Shown here one piece after another: positions 10,941 through 23,169 of a DNA stretch of 64,000 nucleotides. Source of the stretch: Kitagawia praeruptora (lineage: Eukaryota > Streptophyta > Magnoliopsida > Apiales > Apiaceae). The translations under genes were made by a program, and so were the position numbers. Where the stretch lies: contig CM075348.1 in NCBI GenBank assembly GCA_037693485.1, positions 37,008,501 through 37,072,500 on the forward strand, written 5' to 3'. Below the pieces are notes generated by a model that saw only the letters and a list, made by a program, of their open reading frames with translations, ran no database searches and was not told where the DNA came from. Position 1 is the stretch's first letter. Each line of letters opens with the position of its first letter.

Positions 10941-12605
10941 TTTTTTTTTTGAATAAAGGAAGTTCTCATTAAATCATCGAAATATCTGACATAGTGTCTC
11001 CAACAAAAACGATGGAGGAGACAAACTAACAATGAAGCTCACAAGAAATCCTAGCCAAACTATGGGCCACCTTGTTCACTCGCTTTCTAACATAACTGAC
11101 TGAAATCCCACCCTTGCGCCTCAGAATTGCTTTGCATTGCTCAACCAAATCTCCTTGCTCTAACAGATTGCTATACTCCTTGTTAATTGCATTGACTCCT
11201 AACAGAGAGTCACTCTCGATTGTTATAGATCCAGACTGCATGCTCGCTGCCCACAACAATGCCTCCAGAATTCCCACAATTTCAACCTCCAGAACTGGAA
11301 CGCGACCTGCAAATCTCATTGTCTTGCCACTAATGTACTGCCCCTGATGATCCCTAAGAACCATTCCTATAGCGAATGAATTTTCCCCTGGAAAGACTGA
11401 AGCATCGACATTTATCTTAAAAGCTCCTACAGCAGGTTGTTGCCATTTTTGACTATGTTGATGCAAAATACCCCCTGACCTGATGCTCTCTGGATTTTCC
11501 TCCTATTGCCATTCTCCATTCTGCAATTTGGCTACTGCTCCACTTCATCACTATTGCAGGTGTCATCCTTTTTCCTTCAAAAATTGGTTTGTTTCTAGCA
11601 AACCATATACCCCAAAGTACCGCAGATGCTTGTACTAACCAGTCATTTGACTCTTTGCTGAGTCTATCAAGCAACCATTCAGTGATTCAGAGACATCCTC
11701 TATTTCCCACCCATCCTGATTCACACTCTCATGCTGCCAACAATTTTTAGCAAAACTGCATTCAAATAATAAATGCCTGAGGTGCTCAATCTTCCCACAC
11801 ACATCTCACAACCAATGGGAACTCTTATACCTCTGCCTCTGAGAGGATTACGAATAGAGATGTTATTACGACAAAATCTCCACAGGAATATCCTTAATTT
11901 ATGAGGTATTTCTAGGTTCCACAACCTACTCCACCCTATCGACTATTGCACCCCTACCTCAACGCTATGATTTTGACACCATTGCTGATAACCCGTTTTC
12001 ACTGTGTACCGTCCATCTTTAGAGTGGACCCAGGCTACCCTGTCCTTGGTACATAACTGTGGAATTCGAGTACTCAGAATAGCATCTGCATCTGCACTAG
12101 CAAAGTTCCTCCTGATTCTATGCTCATCCCACGACTTATCTTCTTTGATGAATTCACAGACCTTCAAATTTTGAGCTGCAACACTACTTGTCTCCTGAGT
12201 AACGCACATATTCTCTTTACCCCTCAACCATTTGTCTTTACTAATGTTAATCACCTTACCGTCCCCTAAGACCCATCTCAACCCTTTTTTAATTTCCTCT
12301 TTCGCTTCCCAGATTCCTGACCATGTGTAACTTGACCCACCTTTTCTTTCTGCCTGCAGAAATTCACAATGTGGATAATAGCGCGCTTTCAGAACCCTCG
12401 ATACCAAAGCTTCTGGTTTAGTAATGAAATTCCAACACTGTTTGCCTAATAATGCCAAGTTAAATCCATGGAGATCCCTAAACCCAAGGCCACCTTTTTG
12501 TTTTGACATACTCATTTTGCTCCAAGATAGCCAATGCACTCCTTTCCTAGTAGAAGAATTAGAACGCCACCAGAACGCATTCATCATTTTTTCAATTACT
12601 TCATT
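10941..12605 (-). mobile_element. 5'-truncated L1-type LINE
   Basis: Minus-strand LINE with its 3' poly(A) seen as the T run at 10941-10950. Only the C-terminal part of ORF2 is left, and coding similarity stops near 12600, as in 5' truncation during target-primed reverse transcription. The flank before the poly(T) reads GGGCATCTCCAACACCAGC, which itself resembles a Harbinger-type MITE end. I could not confirm a target-site duplication. Confidence 0.8.
11026..12587 (-). pseudogene. L1 ORF2 C-terminus: RT thumb, zf-RVT and RNase H, broken
   Basis: Read 5' to 3' on the minus strand: 12587-11943 has the post-RT segment with KGGLGFRDLHGFNLALLGKQ and a VHSKDGRYTVKTGY segment; 11924-11721 the zf-RVT region (IPHKLRIFLWRFCRNNI); 11674-11453 the linker LWGIWFARNKPIFEGK; 11466-11026 a plant L1 RNase H with FKINVDASVF, an internal Glu (EVEIVGILEAL) and IESDS. 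The segments lie in different frames, so at least three frameshifts or stops separate them. The RNase H segment is the best preserved (146 codons open). The final catalytic position reads VAHSLAR, as in many plant LINE RNase H domains. Confidence 0.85.
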
Positions 12606-13360
12606 TTAAATTTTATAAATGAAATAATATATCTCCAATCGTGCATTGCTTTATTTTTATATATAAAGTAAAATATTATGTTGCTACAAATTTGAAGATG
12701 CACCGTACCATGGTTCTAAAAATCCCCGATTTAGCCGATTAATCCTCGATTAATTCTCTGTAAGTTAACCAACTGATTCGATTTTTGAAATCCGATTAAT
12801 CCTCTGAATTTACTTAAAATAATATGTTTAACTGTAAATTAGACTAATATATTAAATATTATTATAATATCAGATTAATATTCCGATTAATCTTTCCGAT
12901 TATCCGATTAATCTTAAATCGATACCTCAACCGATTTATACCGATTACCAATTTTTACAACCATGCACCGTACATATAAAGTTAATATTATTTAAAGCAT
13001 ATGCTGATTTCGAAAAGAAAGAAAATAATTGTTCAACAATGTACCTGCCCTACTTGCATGTGTAGCTAAGTTTGTTGTACGTAATTATATATAAACTAAT
13101 GTTTGAAAATAAATTATTTTAAAATGAAGTTATTGATGGAGATGGGTTAGATTCAAAAAAATAAAAAATAAAAATAAAAATAAAGAAGATCTTTTAACGC
13201 TAAACTCCCATGGAGCCTATGCTTTAAATCATTTTTTTAACAAAATCGAACTTTTACATAATTAAATATTTCATTTACTTATTTGGCCGATAACATAGAG
13301 TACAAATATTTTAAATAATTTCTTTTGGAAATAATAGAAAAAGTTCGTATTCTTTTTAAG
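12606..13360. other. AT-rich non-coding stretch
   Basis: No gene is seen. It contains the CCGATTAATC repeat block described separately and an A-rich run near 13150-13185. Sequence up to 13360 is the left flank of the MULE-type element. Confidence 0.6.
12715..12965. repeat. Degenerate CCGATTAATC-type repeat block, copy 1
   Basis: Repeated CCGATTAATCC / CGATTAAT / ACCGATTT words over 250 bp, starting near GTTCTAAAAATCCCCGATTT and ending near ACCGATTACCAATTTTTACA. A related block occurs at 23170-23355 with CCGATAAATCG words. Both have the internally repetitive look of a small MITE family; I could not define termini or a target-site duplication. Confidence 0.55.
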
Positions 13361-13369
13361 CCTTTTATT

Positions 13370-14729
13370 GAGTAAAAAACACTTTGTGTACCTGAACTTT
13401 GGCGAAGACACCACTTGCAATACTACCTTTCTAAGAGCATCTCCAATAGTAGTTGTCAAGAAGGTTGCCAACATCTATGTGGCAAGCAATCTTGGTTGCC
13501 TTCTTATTGGAGAGCCAAGGTTGCCTCAAGGTTGCCAACAATTGTTGCCAAAAGTTGGCAACTTCCTCAAATGGTTAAAGTGCATATTTTTGTTTAAAAG
13601 AAATATACTAATATACCTATTTTACATGTCTTCCTTCACATTTACATTATTTAATTACTCATATGGGGACCATTTATACAACTTTTAGAGTTGCCAACCA
13701 TTGGATCATTTTTCTACTCAAAGTTGTCAAATTGAAGATCAATTAAAAAATTAATTTTTTTTGATGATTTGGCAAAGTTGGCAACTTGATTAGCAACTCC
13801 TATTAGAGATGCTCTAAAAGTACCACGTGCAATACTAAGTAATGGATTTACTTAAACTTCGTGTACCGCCGTCTATCTCTTGCAAACGGCATTAGATTGT
13901 CAGGGGCAAATCAGTCATTTTACGCACTTTTAATCTTTGTTTATCTTGATGTGTAGAGTAGTTTAGAGTGATAGATATTGTGTTTTGGTAAAGAAAATTT
14001 TTGGGTTTAAAACCAATTTCATTTTAATTTCGTTTTTTATGATTTTGATTTTTGATGATGTTGTGGATGATGGGTTAGTGTAGAATATTAAATTTGGAGC
14101 ATGTTGGTATTAAGTTTGTCGATTTTCGTTGAGTTTTCGGGTTTGTCGGAAAACCACCGGCGGTGGCGGTGTGTTCTTGATCCGGCGTCGTTGATTTTGG
14201 TTGTGTTTTTGGTGGGTGTATAGTTGTTTAATCATGTGGAGTTAGTATAAAAGATTTCATTTTAGCTAGGACTTTTTATATGTGAATTGTAATTTTTTTT
14301 TATGTTAGTTGGTTGTTTTTGGCCGGATTTTGATCACGGTTGATTGTTGGTAAATTCTGGTTGAGTAGTTGTGTTTGTTGTGTTTGTTGATATGTTTGGA
14401 GTCAAGTATGTATTTTTACTTAAATTTCTGGGCTTGTTTGGAGTTACCGGAATTTGACCGGAATCTGGAAAAATTCTGGTGACCTCCATTGATGAGCTTG
14501 AAGCTTTCTTAGTATTCTTCAAAAATTTCAGCATTTGATCCTTAAGACTGTATTAGGGCGGAAAATACTGATTTGCCCATGGTATTCTAACGCCGTTAGA
14601 AGTAGATAGACGGAGGTACACGAAATTTAAGTAAATCCATTACTTAGCATTGCACATGGTACTTTTAGAAAGGTAGTATTGCAAGTGGTGTCTTCGCCAA
14701 AGTTCAGGTACACAAAGTGCATTTTACTC
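13370..14729. mobile_element. Mutator-type (MULE) long-TIR element, 1360 bp, with 9-bp TSD
   Basis: The ends form a long inverted repeat: left starts GAGTAAAAAACACTTTGTGT, right ends ACACAAAGTGCATTTTACTC. Homology runs some 190 bp inward on each side, including TACCTGAACTTTGGCGAAGA and a TTACTTAAACTTCGTGTACC segment. It is flanked by the perfect 9-bp duplication CCTTTTATT (13361-13369 and 14730-14738), the size expected for Mutator superfamily elements. No transposase ORF. The interior (about 13890-14590) is GC-richer, with a CGGCGGTGGCGG patch, and could be captured host sequence. A Tourist MITE interrupts the left TIR. Confidence 0.9.
13435..13814. mobile_element. Tourist-like (PIF/Harbinger) MITE, 380 bp, TSD TAA
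   Basis: Ends GAGCATCTCCAATAG... and ...TATTAGAGATGCTC form an imperfect TIR of about 22 bp, flanked by TAA at 13432-13434 and 13815-13817. The empty site is visible in the same element: the opposite MULE TIR near 14662-14685 (reverse complement) reads CTTTCTAAAAGTACC, exactly the pre-insertion sequence with one TAA. The body contains repeated GTTGCCAA words. Confidence 0.9.
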
Positions 14730-15362
14730 CCTTTTATTTTATCAAATCTGAAATTAGACAAGCAATTTTAAAGTGGACAGCAAAAGGTAACCTCTCAGAA
14801 TTTTGGACTGACATTCATAATGTGATTCACAAGACATCTTTGGGTTCTTATCTAAAAAAAGAACACTTCAAATGGAAAGTAAACAATGGGAACTACACCC
14901 TTTTTTGGGAGGATCACTGGAATTCTAGAGGAATTCTCAAAGACATATTTCCAAAGTTGTATGCCTTGACAAATTTCATAGGAGTATCAGTAGAAATCTT
15001 TGTCCATCTATGGAAATGTTATGACCGCGTTGGTTCAGCTTTCTGGTCAAGGTCTTTAAGAAACTGGGAATTAGATTTGGTGGTTGAACTAGAACAGGTA
15101 ACATCTAGTATATCCCTCAACTCATTAAATGATTCATTTCAATGGTTACCAGGTAATGAGCATCAGTATACTGTTAAGAGAGGTACAAATATAATATCAG
15201 CCTCAAAGTCAACTTCTTCTTCAGTTTCACTATTGCCTCAAGATCTATGGCAATTGCATATCCCAGCAAAAATTCAAATTTTCATCTAGAAGCTGGTATG
15301 CAATGTACTTCCTACTCGAGATTTTCTTGCTCACAGAATTTCAGATTGGAAGGATTCAAAAT

Positions 15363-15896
15363 TGTTGATACTAGAAGCATATTGGGAGAAATTTATGGAT
15401 CGTCTCTTGAGCCCAATGACCAATGACCCATTGGACCTTCTAAACAAGTATGATTAAGATATTATGTTGTGGAGAAGTTTATTGGACCATCTCTTGAGCC
15501 CAATGACTAATGACCCATTGGACTTTCTAAACAAGCATGATTAGGATATTGTGGCAGTTCAATAATGAGGTCATCAGTCTTCGACTACAAGAAACCTAAT
15601 ATTATTATGGATCGGATATACGAGGAACTTACCATGAATAGGTAACTTGCTCCTAAAGAATAGGAGAATGAGCCTAAACAGAGGTCAGTACGAAAAAGAA
15701 CTACGTGGGCTTGATTCCTTATAAAAGGATACGTAGGCACCTTAAGAAGGGATCAAAAAAACTCTAACCTCATAGAGAATTACTCTCAAGAGCAACCCCA
15801 AATATCTAAAACCCTAATTGTGTTCTTAAAACCCTTCTTACTATCTCTATCCGAATACCCGATTATAAATTTAATCTTGGAGCTAAGTCCTTGACA
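15363..15896 (+). repeat. Solo LTR, 534 bp, TSD AAAAT
   Basis: Starts TGTTGATACTAG and ends AGTCCTTGACA, flanked by AAAAT at 15358-15362 and 15897-15901; removal joins the two halves of the LINE zinc-finger region. A TATA box, TATAAAAGG, lies at 15720-15728, about 170 bp before the end. An 87-bp segment (from about 15386) is imperfectly duplicated in tandem up to about 15559, each copy containing CTCTTGAGCCCAATGAC. Strand is inferred from the TATA position. Confidence 0.85.
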
Positions 15897-16639
15897 AAAA
15901 TTGGCTTCAACAAAAATATTGCTATTTATGTTCTAGTTCACCTAAGACATCAGATCATATACTTTGGAATTGTAATGCGTCTAGAAGATTCTGGAGAAAA
16001 TGCTTAGATTGGTGGGGTTTCCTCTACAAACCTCTTCCTTCAAACCCCACTAACGCTTGGAAGATGGCATTTTGGTTCAAGGATGCAAGTATAAGAAGAG
16101 TTTGGAAGCTAACAATCATTGCTTTAATATGGACATTGTGGCTAATCAGAAATGAAAGAGTTTTTAACAAGACCTTCATTAGTGAAGCTAGCTTAATGAT
16201 CCTCTTGCAAAAACGATCTCAGGATTGGAACTTAGCTTCTAACTTCATTTCACAAGATCATGTCAAGTGGTGGGAAACTAACCCAGTGGGAGTAGTCACA
16301 AGAACTAAAGATGAAATTGAGAAGGAAATTCTACAGCAAGAAAGTGACTTCATCTGTTTCATAGAAGATTCCTGGATCAAAAATTCAAAAGGATCTTCCT
16401 CCACAGGTATAGGGGAATATCTAAGACTATCGAAGGAAATACAGTAATGGTTTTTTCGGGTCCTCATCATGCTGAAAATGCTTTCATGGCTGAAGTTAAA
16501 GCTTTGGAATCGCTTGTCTCGCTAATAGAGAATTGTGGTAAGCAGAAGTCCAGTTTTTTGGTTTATATAGACAATGTTGAACTCGTACCGAAATTAAAAG
16601 AGTTCAAAGCTCATAGGACATCAGAAAAAATATCGTTCT

Positions 16640-19600
16640 TGTGACAGCCCTAAATCCGGGGTCAGGAATCTGGGCCGTCACGGACCAATTTCCATTTATT
16701 AATATTCTTCTCTTTGCAGCTGGAATATAAATGCATAATAAAACTCACACAATCGACCCCACACTTAATAAAATTAATACACACCAGTCATATGCTCAGA
16801 GAACAACATCCACAATATTAAAAGTTTAGAGTTAAACAGTTATTACAAACCCAGAATCTTATTAAGTACATTGTTGAATAATACTTCTACAGGAAGCATC
16901 TCAACAACCCAAAAGTTTGTTACACAAGCTTACACACTTAATATACATAATTCTACCAGAACCCGTCTGTCAAAAGGCTACCTCAGGAATAGGTGCCAGC
17001 GTTCTCTCAATAGGTCGTCTTTCCCTTACCCTCTTGCGGGGTGTACGGCGAAGTATTGGCATGCGACCTAGCTGTTGTATAAATAAATAGCAAGAGTGAG
17101 CTATAATAGCTCAACAAGATAAATTTTATAAACTAGCATCAAAGGAAAAACATAATTATAACTGTAAAGAAACAGAAGACAAATCATAATTATTATGAAA
17201 AGAATTTATTTTTATTCGTTAAATACTCCTTCCAAATATTTTTATACTAAAAGAAATATATAGCATTCTAGTATCAGTACTCTTCTAATATAATATAATA
17301 TCAGTTTCTCTTCTTACTGTAAAACCATTCCATCATTTCATATCATTTTCTTTTTCAGTACACAATTCTGAAAACCATTATCAATTCTTTTCTTTTGAGT
17401 TTTGGGGATATCTGCTTGCACCAGATACGTAGGACGATGATCAGTCGCCTGACCGTACCTGCTCTCTGTTTACTACTAGTAGAAGGGATGATCCTACCTG
17501 GTTATCAACCCTGGAGGAAGGCTACCTGCTACATCCTCCCTTGGCATCTTCGTGACGAAAAATATTGAGTGCTGGACTGTGCCGCACACAGCCTCTTACG
17601 TTTTTTGTTGCAATCCCCCTTTTTGTCAATTAATATTCCATTCACATTTCCATTCACCTTTCCATTTACATTTCCATTCACATTTATCAATTCCATCTCT
17701 ATTTATCATCACTTTAAAATATATATATATATCATAATACTTTAGATATGACTCAGATATCTCCTCTGTATTCAATGAAATCCAGTACTCTTATATATAT
17801 AAAGTATTCCATCTACTTTTAAAATAGTAGATAATAATCAAATAATACTTATTAAATCACAATATTTAAAAGAATAACATTATAAATCATATAACCTTAG
17901 ATAACAACTGATACCATTCTTTCATATAACTCTAGATAACAACTGATACCATTCTTTCATATAACTCTAGATAACAACTGATACCATTCTTTCATATAAC
18001 TCTAGATAACAACTGATACCATTCTTTCATATAACTCTAGATAACAACTGATACCATTCTTTCATATAACTCTAGATAACAACTGATACCATTCTTTCAT
18101 ATAACTCTAGATAACAACTGATACCATTCTTTCATATAACTCTATATAACAACTGATACCATTCTTTCATATAACTCTTAATCATAAAGCATGTTCACTT
18201 TATGCATGATCATATCTATATTCATACTCATAATCCATAGTTCATATCCATCTCTCTTTAATTCCAAAAAATCAGGGAATAAATTCATTAATAATATAGC
18301 AACAATAGAATCACATGTATATATTCCATGAAATCATTTTCTTCGAAGATAAATAATTTTCCATGTAAAGTTAGAAAAATCTTGCCTGGATCCCTAAAGC
18401 GAGTAGGTATGATCCTGTGTTCGTCTCCCGTCTCTATAGAAACGAAAGGATCACCGTTAGAACATATATCCCACTTAGTCACCTAATCTCTATACAATAA
18501 CACCCTTGACACATAATATATGTTTGACATAGCTTTTACGCACCAAAAGTTCCAAGAACTTAACCCTTTGTAAACTCGATTAAAGTTTTAGTGTATTCCA
18601 TCTTTTTCTTAATAACCACACTCGACTGTAAATTTTTTTATAAATCATAGATTTCGAATTTTAATGTAAGGTCAACTGGAACTAGTTCTCTGACCACCCT
18701 ACTACAAACTCCCAAAATTTCGTAACTTTTAAAAATGTTTAAGTATGGTATTTATCGCCTCAAAGTTGCTACAATTACGTTTTCTCGGTTTTCGAATGTC
18801 TTTCACTAAAACTGACTTTTCTCCTAAACCGTTCATCAGATTTTAACGTACTTTATATCGAAACGATCTATGACATAAGCTCTATCCTTTTATGGTCGAA
18901 TGGTATCCTAGGCAGAGTGCTACCGTACGGGCATTGGTGTCCAAAACAGGGCATCTATTTGGTTTAACGAAAATCGGGCATTATAACGGCTATATTTTCA
19001 TACTTTCCAAACTCCAACTCCTCCAAATCAATCATCCACCTTATACACCATCACCTACACCATGTGGTCATCTTACCAACCATGGTTACAAGCACATACT
19101 CCTTTCATATACAATAAAAACACTTTTATACACATATATAATCATGATTTCATCACTTATAATCACTTAACCACTAATACCACCAATATTCATCATAACT
19201 CAAAAGGGGTGAAGAGATTATACCTTCTTGAAGCTTTAACAACACTTAATAATCCTTGGGATATGCTTAATCAACCTTATACTAGCTTGAATCAACTAAA
19301 GAAACCATGAAAACAAAGTTAGTTTCTTAAGATTACTATTCACTACTATTCACCATCAACTTTCATGAATTTATTACCTTGCTAAATGATGTTGGTTTGT
19401 TATGAAACTTTGTAGATGATCCTTTCTAACCTCCAAGCATCTTCACAAATTTTTCCTTGATTTGTTGTTAATGTTTGCTAGGGTTTTTGTTTTTATTTTT
19501 TTTTCCTTGAAAAGCCGAATGGAAGAATGAAGAAGGGGAGAGGTTTTTTTGGCTCTTGATTTTGATCTTATCTTGCTAATTACTTGTTAATTCTAGAGTG

Positions 19601-20204
19601 TAGTGGAAGCTTGGAGATATTTTGTGGTTATAACCATGCCAAAATACTAATTTACCCCTTAAAAGGTGCTAGTGGAATGTGATGTCACTTTAATGACTTT
19701 ATAATCTATTTTTCTTGATTTTCTAAGTATTGTGCTAATAATCTTGGATAATAATAATGTGGTATGTATCCTTGTTATATTACTAATCTTGGTTGTTTGG
19801 TTTCCATACTCGTCTAATTGTGATTCGTTTCGAATATACCTCATTATCTCAGTGGTTCAGAAATCATTTAACAATCCAAATTCTTTTAGTATTTCCTTAA
19901 CTTAATAATCCCTTAGTTTACCCTAATTCACTAATTCCTCAATATATAATTCCTTTAACATCTCCATGCTCCTTAATATCCAATAGAAGCTTATTCGAAA
20001 TCAAAATCCTCAAAATCCATATTCATGAATTTCTGAAATCTATCGTCATTTCGAGTCACTTATTTTTATAGTGTATCACTAATATGGTTTCTGTTTACTC
20101 ATTTTCTGTTTCAAGTATAGAGTACTTACATACCATTTCTCTAAATCCTCAAGATTTACTATTCATGAGCTCCCTGTAGCTTTGCTAAAGTTAGGGTTAT
20201 TACA
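16640..20204 (+). repeat. Very long solo LTR, 3565 bp, TSD GTTCT
   Basis: Starts TGTGACAGCCCTAAATCC and ends TTAGGGTTATTACA, flanked by GTTCT at 16635-16639 and 20205-20209. Removing it rejoins the LINE RNase H coding sequence. Length and termini suggest a Ty3/gypsy chromovirus such as the Tekay/Del group, but with no internal region that is inference. It holds an eight-unit 35-bp tandem array, a CATTTCCATT-rich patch (17635-17700) and no convincing ORF. Strand is not proven. Confidence 0.85.
17891..18180. repeat. 35-bp tandem repeat, eight units plus a partial
   Basis: Unit begins ATAACTCTAGATAACAACTG and ends CCATTCTTTCAT. Eight full copies run to 18170 with a partial ninth. Middle units are identical by eye; the first and last carry single changes. 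Confidence 0.95.
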
Positions 20205-20631
20205 GTTCTATCTCTGAATATTTCTTTCAAGAAAATAGATATAATCTTCAACAGGGAGGCTGATACTTGGGCCAAGCAAGGCAGGAAAAGGCAAGATTTT
20301 TTCTATTACTGGAATTAAGGGTTTTAAACTTATTGTTAAATCCATTAAAGGGTGGGTTAAAGATCTCGCTTATAATGTTTTGAGAATAGAAAGGCCCAGT
20401 TGTTTCAAGCCCAAAAGTGAAAGTCCAAGATAGAGTATTGCAACGAGCATTTTAGTGGAAATAGAACGTCTCAAACAATCAAATGTTGTCTTGGAAAAAT
20501 ATGCAGACGCTGTCAGTAAGATTTATTGGAAGACTGCACAAGCAATACCATCTATATAACTAGTTCTCATCGTTCCAACTCTTTCACTTCTTTTCTCTTT
20601 CTTTTCACTCTCTCCTACCAAAATCATAATC

Positions 20632-21320
20632 ATGGTAGACGTGCAACCAAGATGGGAGCTTCCGAGGCGTGGCTTCGTAAAAATTAATGTGCACAGTCAT
20701 TTCAGTGATCAAAGACTTCCTAATGGAAACATTAGTGGTATTGGTGTTGTGGCCAGAGATCACAACTTCACAAGGGCAACATTTTGAGTATGCTGGCAGG
20801 TTCATTGGGAAAAGAAATAAGAAGAAATAATGAGTTCTTCACTTTTATGGAAGGACTGAAATTGGCTTTCGCAAAAAATTATCAGAAAGTAACTCTGGAA
20901 TCAGATCATGGCAATGCTTACTGGCAATGGAAGGACTCTCTACAAGCAGGGGGGTATCCAGATGATGAGTTCATCCTCAGGCAACTCAACACGAGAAGGA
21001 GGGATAAGAACTTCGCCTTGGAGATTCGTTTAGTTGATACGGTAGACAATGAATTGGCAATTTATCTAGCTCAATATGGAGCTTCTCAATGGAAGCAAAT
21101 GGTGATTATAAAGCATCCTTTTGGTCGAGTAATGGAAATCTGGAATCAGGACATGGGATTGGGTTTGTTCGGTCCTCAGTATGAATGGGTGTTGGAGGAA
21201 GAGGTCAATGTCGAAGCTATGGATGATGAAGTAGTTAATCCAGAACTTGAGATTATGGTAGTTCAAGAAGAAGAGCAGCTGCATGCTGGTAATGTCTTCG
21301 TCGGTATGGATGCATGGTAA
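20632..21320 (+). pseudogene. Second RNase H-like reading frame near the LINE 3' end
   Basis: ATG at 20632 follows a CT-rich leader (20570-20620). Frame 1 gives RRGFVKINVHSHF and GIGVVARDH up to a TGA at about 20785; a +1 frame continues with NILSMLAGSLGKEIRRNNEF, FMEGLKLAF and TLESDHGNAYW, then VDNELAIYLAQYGASQW, ending at 21320 after an acidic tail. The order of strands and the Glu and second Asp positions match the plant RNase H-like fold, but the first catalytic Asp (usually INVD) is His. It is about 228 codons with one frameshift. It follows the normal LINE RNase H, whose sequence ends near 20318, so this is an additional protein. Function unknown. Confidence 0.6.
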
Positions 21321-22507
21321 CTCAAACGTCTTCTGTCTTGTTCTCTAATTGGCTTATCTTTGTTATTGGCATATGGTTGGGCTATCTTTGATTTTTTTGG
21401 GCTTAGTTTTATCATTAGTCTATCTATTTTATTATGGGCCTGCAATATCGAGTTTGTTTGTTTCGGTTGCAGTGTATTATCTTACTAGTATGGATATTCT
21501 GGATTCTCGGCCTTGGGCCTTAATATTTTAAATGAATGTTTTGCTTTTCGAAAAAAAAATGTACCTGATTTCAAATATCATCTTAATATTAATTAAATAT
21601 ATTTTATATGAATTATGTATATTTTATTATAGTTATCAAGAGATGGGAAATATCAAATATTGGATAATCTCAAACTTTTGATCTAAAATGAATAGTCAAT
21701 TTTACTCATGTGTTAATCGATCCGAGTTTAAATAAAGGGTTTTTTTTATAATATGTCCCAATTTGAAACATGATTTATAAATATATCCTATATTTATTTG
21801 AAATTTCAAATATATCCTAAAATCTATTTTTCATTCAAATTTTGACATAAAAAGACCAATTTACGTTTTTTAATCAAAATTATTTTAAGATATAATTTCC
21901 GATAAAAACATGATTTGATTAATTTAAAGAGAAAAATGTGCCTACTTACGCAATACGCATAATAGCTTTAGTTAGTGGGTGTAAGGAATTGTATCTACCG
22001 GCCTATCATTGGGTATTTGGCCCATGATTGTAAGTTTATTCACATGTATATAAGAATACTCGGTTCTGTTTGTATTCTGTTTTTCATTGAATTTCTCATT
22101 TCTATGTTAACATGATTAATTCAATTCAATTAATATCTCCCAAGCTATGTAATATTAAATTATAATAATTTGAAACTCTCCCAAGCTATGTAATATTAAA
22201 TTTAATTATAATATTAAACATGGTCCTAAAATTTAAATTATAAATTTTAATATTTATTTTCGTAATGGTGTCCTGGCGGGGCCTGTTTTAAGCAAAGTAA
22301 AAAAAACATTTTTAGTGGTCAAAATTACAAAATTGCCCCGTCCTGTTCTAAGAAAAAAAAACTTTTTTAGTGGTTAAAATTAAAAAATTGTAGTATATTT
22401 ATAATAGCATTTAATTAATATAACAAAGGTATATTGGTCTCTATTTAACTTAAAAACTGATAATTGGACATATAATTAATATATTAATATGATGGGGCAT
22501 ATTTATA

Positions 22508-22718
22508 GGGCCTGTTTGGCACCAACTTAAAGTAAGTCCTTATAGACTTATTTTCGGGTAAAAATTTCATATTTTGATAATTTTTTTATACAAATATTTA
22601 ATATATGTTTGTGATTCTATAATTTGCGGGTTAACTTTTTCAGAAAAAAGCTAGGAATCTCTAATTTTATCTTAAAATAAATTACTTATTCTTGAAATTA
22701 AGTTCTCCAAACACCCCC
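22508..22718. mobile_element. Possible hAT-type MITE, about 210 bp
   Basis: Left end GGGCCTGTTTGGCACC and right end CTCCAAACACCCCC form the GGGNNTGTTTGG inverted repeat common in plant hAT MITEs. A clean 8-bp duplication was not found, so boundaries are uncertain. Confidence 0.5.
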
Positions 22719-23169
22719 ATAAAATACCCCATTAATTTGAAACACATTATACAAATTCCCTTAGACAAATTCAATAAGATCAAGTTTTCTCGTGTGCTAA
22801 TGATAAGCTAAATGAATTATGTCGAGTTTACTCATAAATCCAACAATAAAAAGTAAAAAGATTTATTAATATTCAATCTATAAGTAACAAAAAGCAATTT
22901 TAGGAAAAGTTTAATTTATAATCCTTTTTTCTTTTTTCTTTTCCCTTTCATGAATGACAGGTTTTTAGGAAATTTCTTTGTCTCTTTGTACTCCCTCCTA
23001 TGCAAGTAGCCGTGACTTCATCTCACGATATGTACAAGTAGGGTGGGTGAAGGGAATCTAGCATTAATTATTGTAGTATATGAAATAATGGGTATTGAAT
23101 ATTATTTTTAAGGAGTACTGGGTGGAATAGTGGGTATTGAATATTATTTTTTATGGCTTAAAATTATTG

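Larger units (their letters stand above)
14739..20318 (+). pseudogene. L1 ORF2 C-terminal part (zf-RVT plus RNase H), interrupted
   Basis: Segment 1 (to 15362) reads through FKWKVNNGNYTLFWEDHW and LWQLHIPAKIQIFI, then a TAG at 15287 and KLVCNVLPTRDFLAHRI, the zf-RVT start. Segment 2 (15902-16639) resumes with the zinc-finger CYLCSSPKTSDHILWNC, ALIWTLWLIRNERVFN, and the start of an RNase H domain (FICFIEDSWIKNSKG). After a frameshift near 16440 it continues to the insertion at 16640. Segment 3 (from 20210) completes the RNase H with NREADTWAKQGRKR. It needs both insertions removed and at least one stop and one frameshift ignored, so it is inactive. Confidence 0.8.
14739..21559 (+). mobile_element. 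Plus-strand L1-type LINE, split by two solo LTRs
   Basis: LINE sequence occupies 14739-15362, 15902-16639 and 20210-21559; the gaps are solo LTRs with clean 5-bp duplications. It begins right after the MULE duplication, inside the C-terminal half of ORF2, so the 5' part is missing. It ends with a run of A at about 21550-21558 after TTTTGCTTTTCG, a LINE-like 3' end. With the insertions removed it comprises about 2.7 kb. Confidence 0.75.

Noticed and set aside
21979..22110. Solo TRIM LTR
   Set aside because: It has TG...CA ends and a TATA-like site, but no target duplication and no second copy in the window; kept only as a remark.
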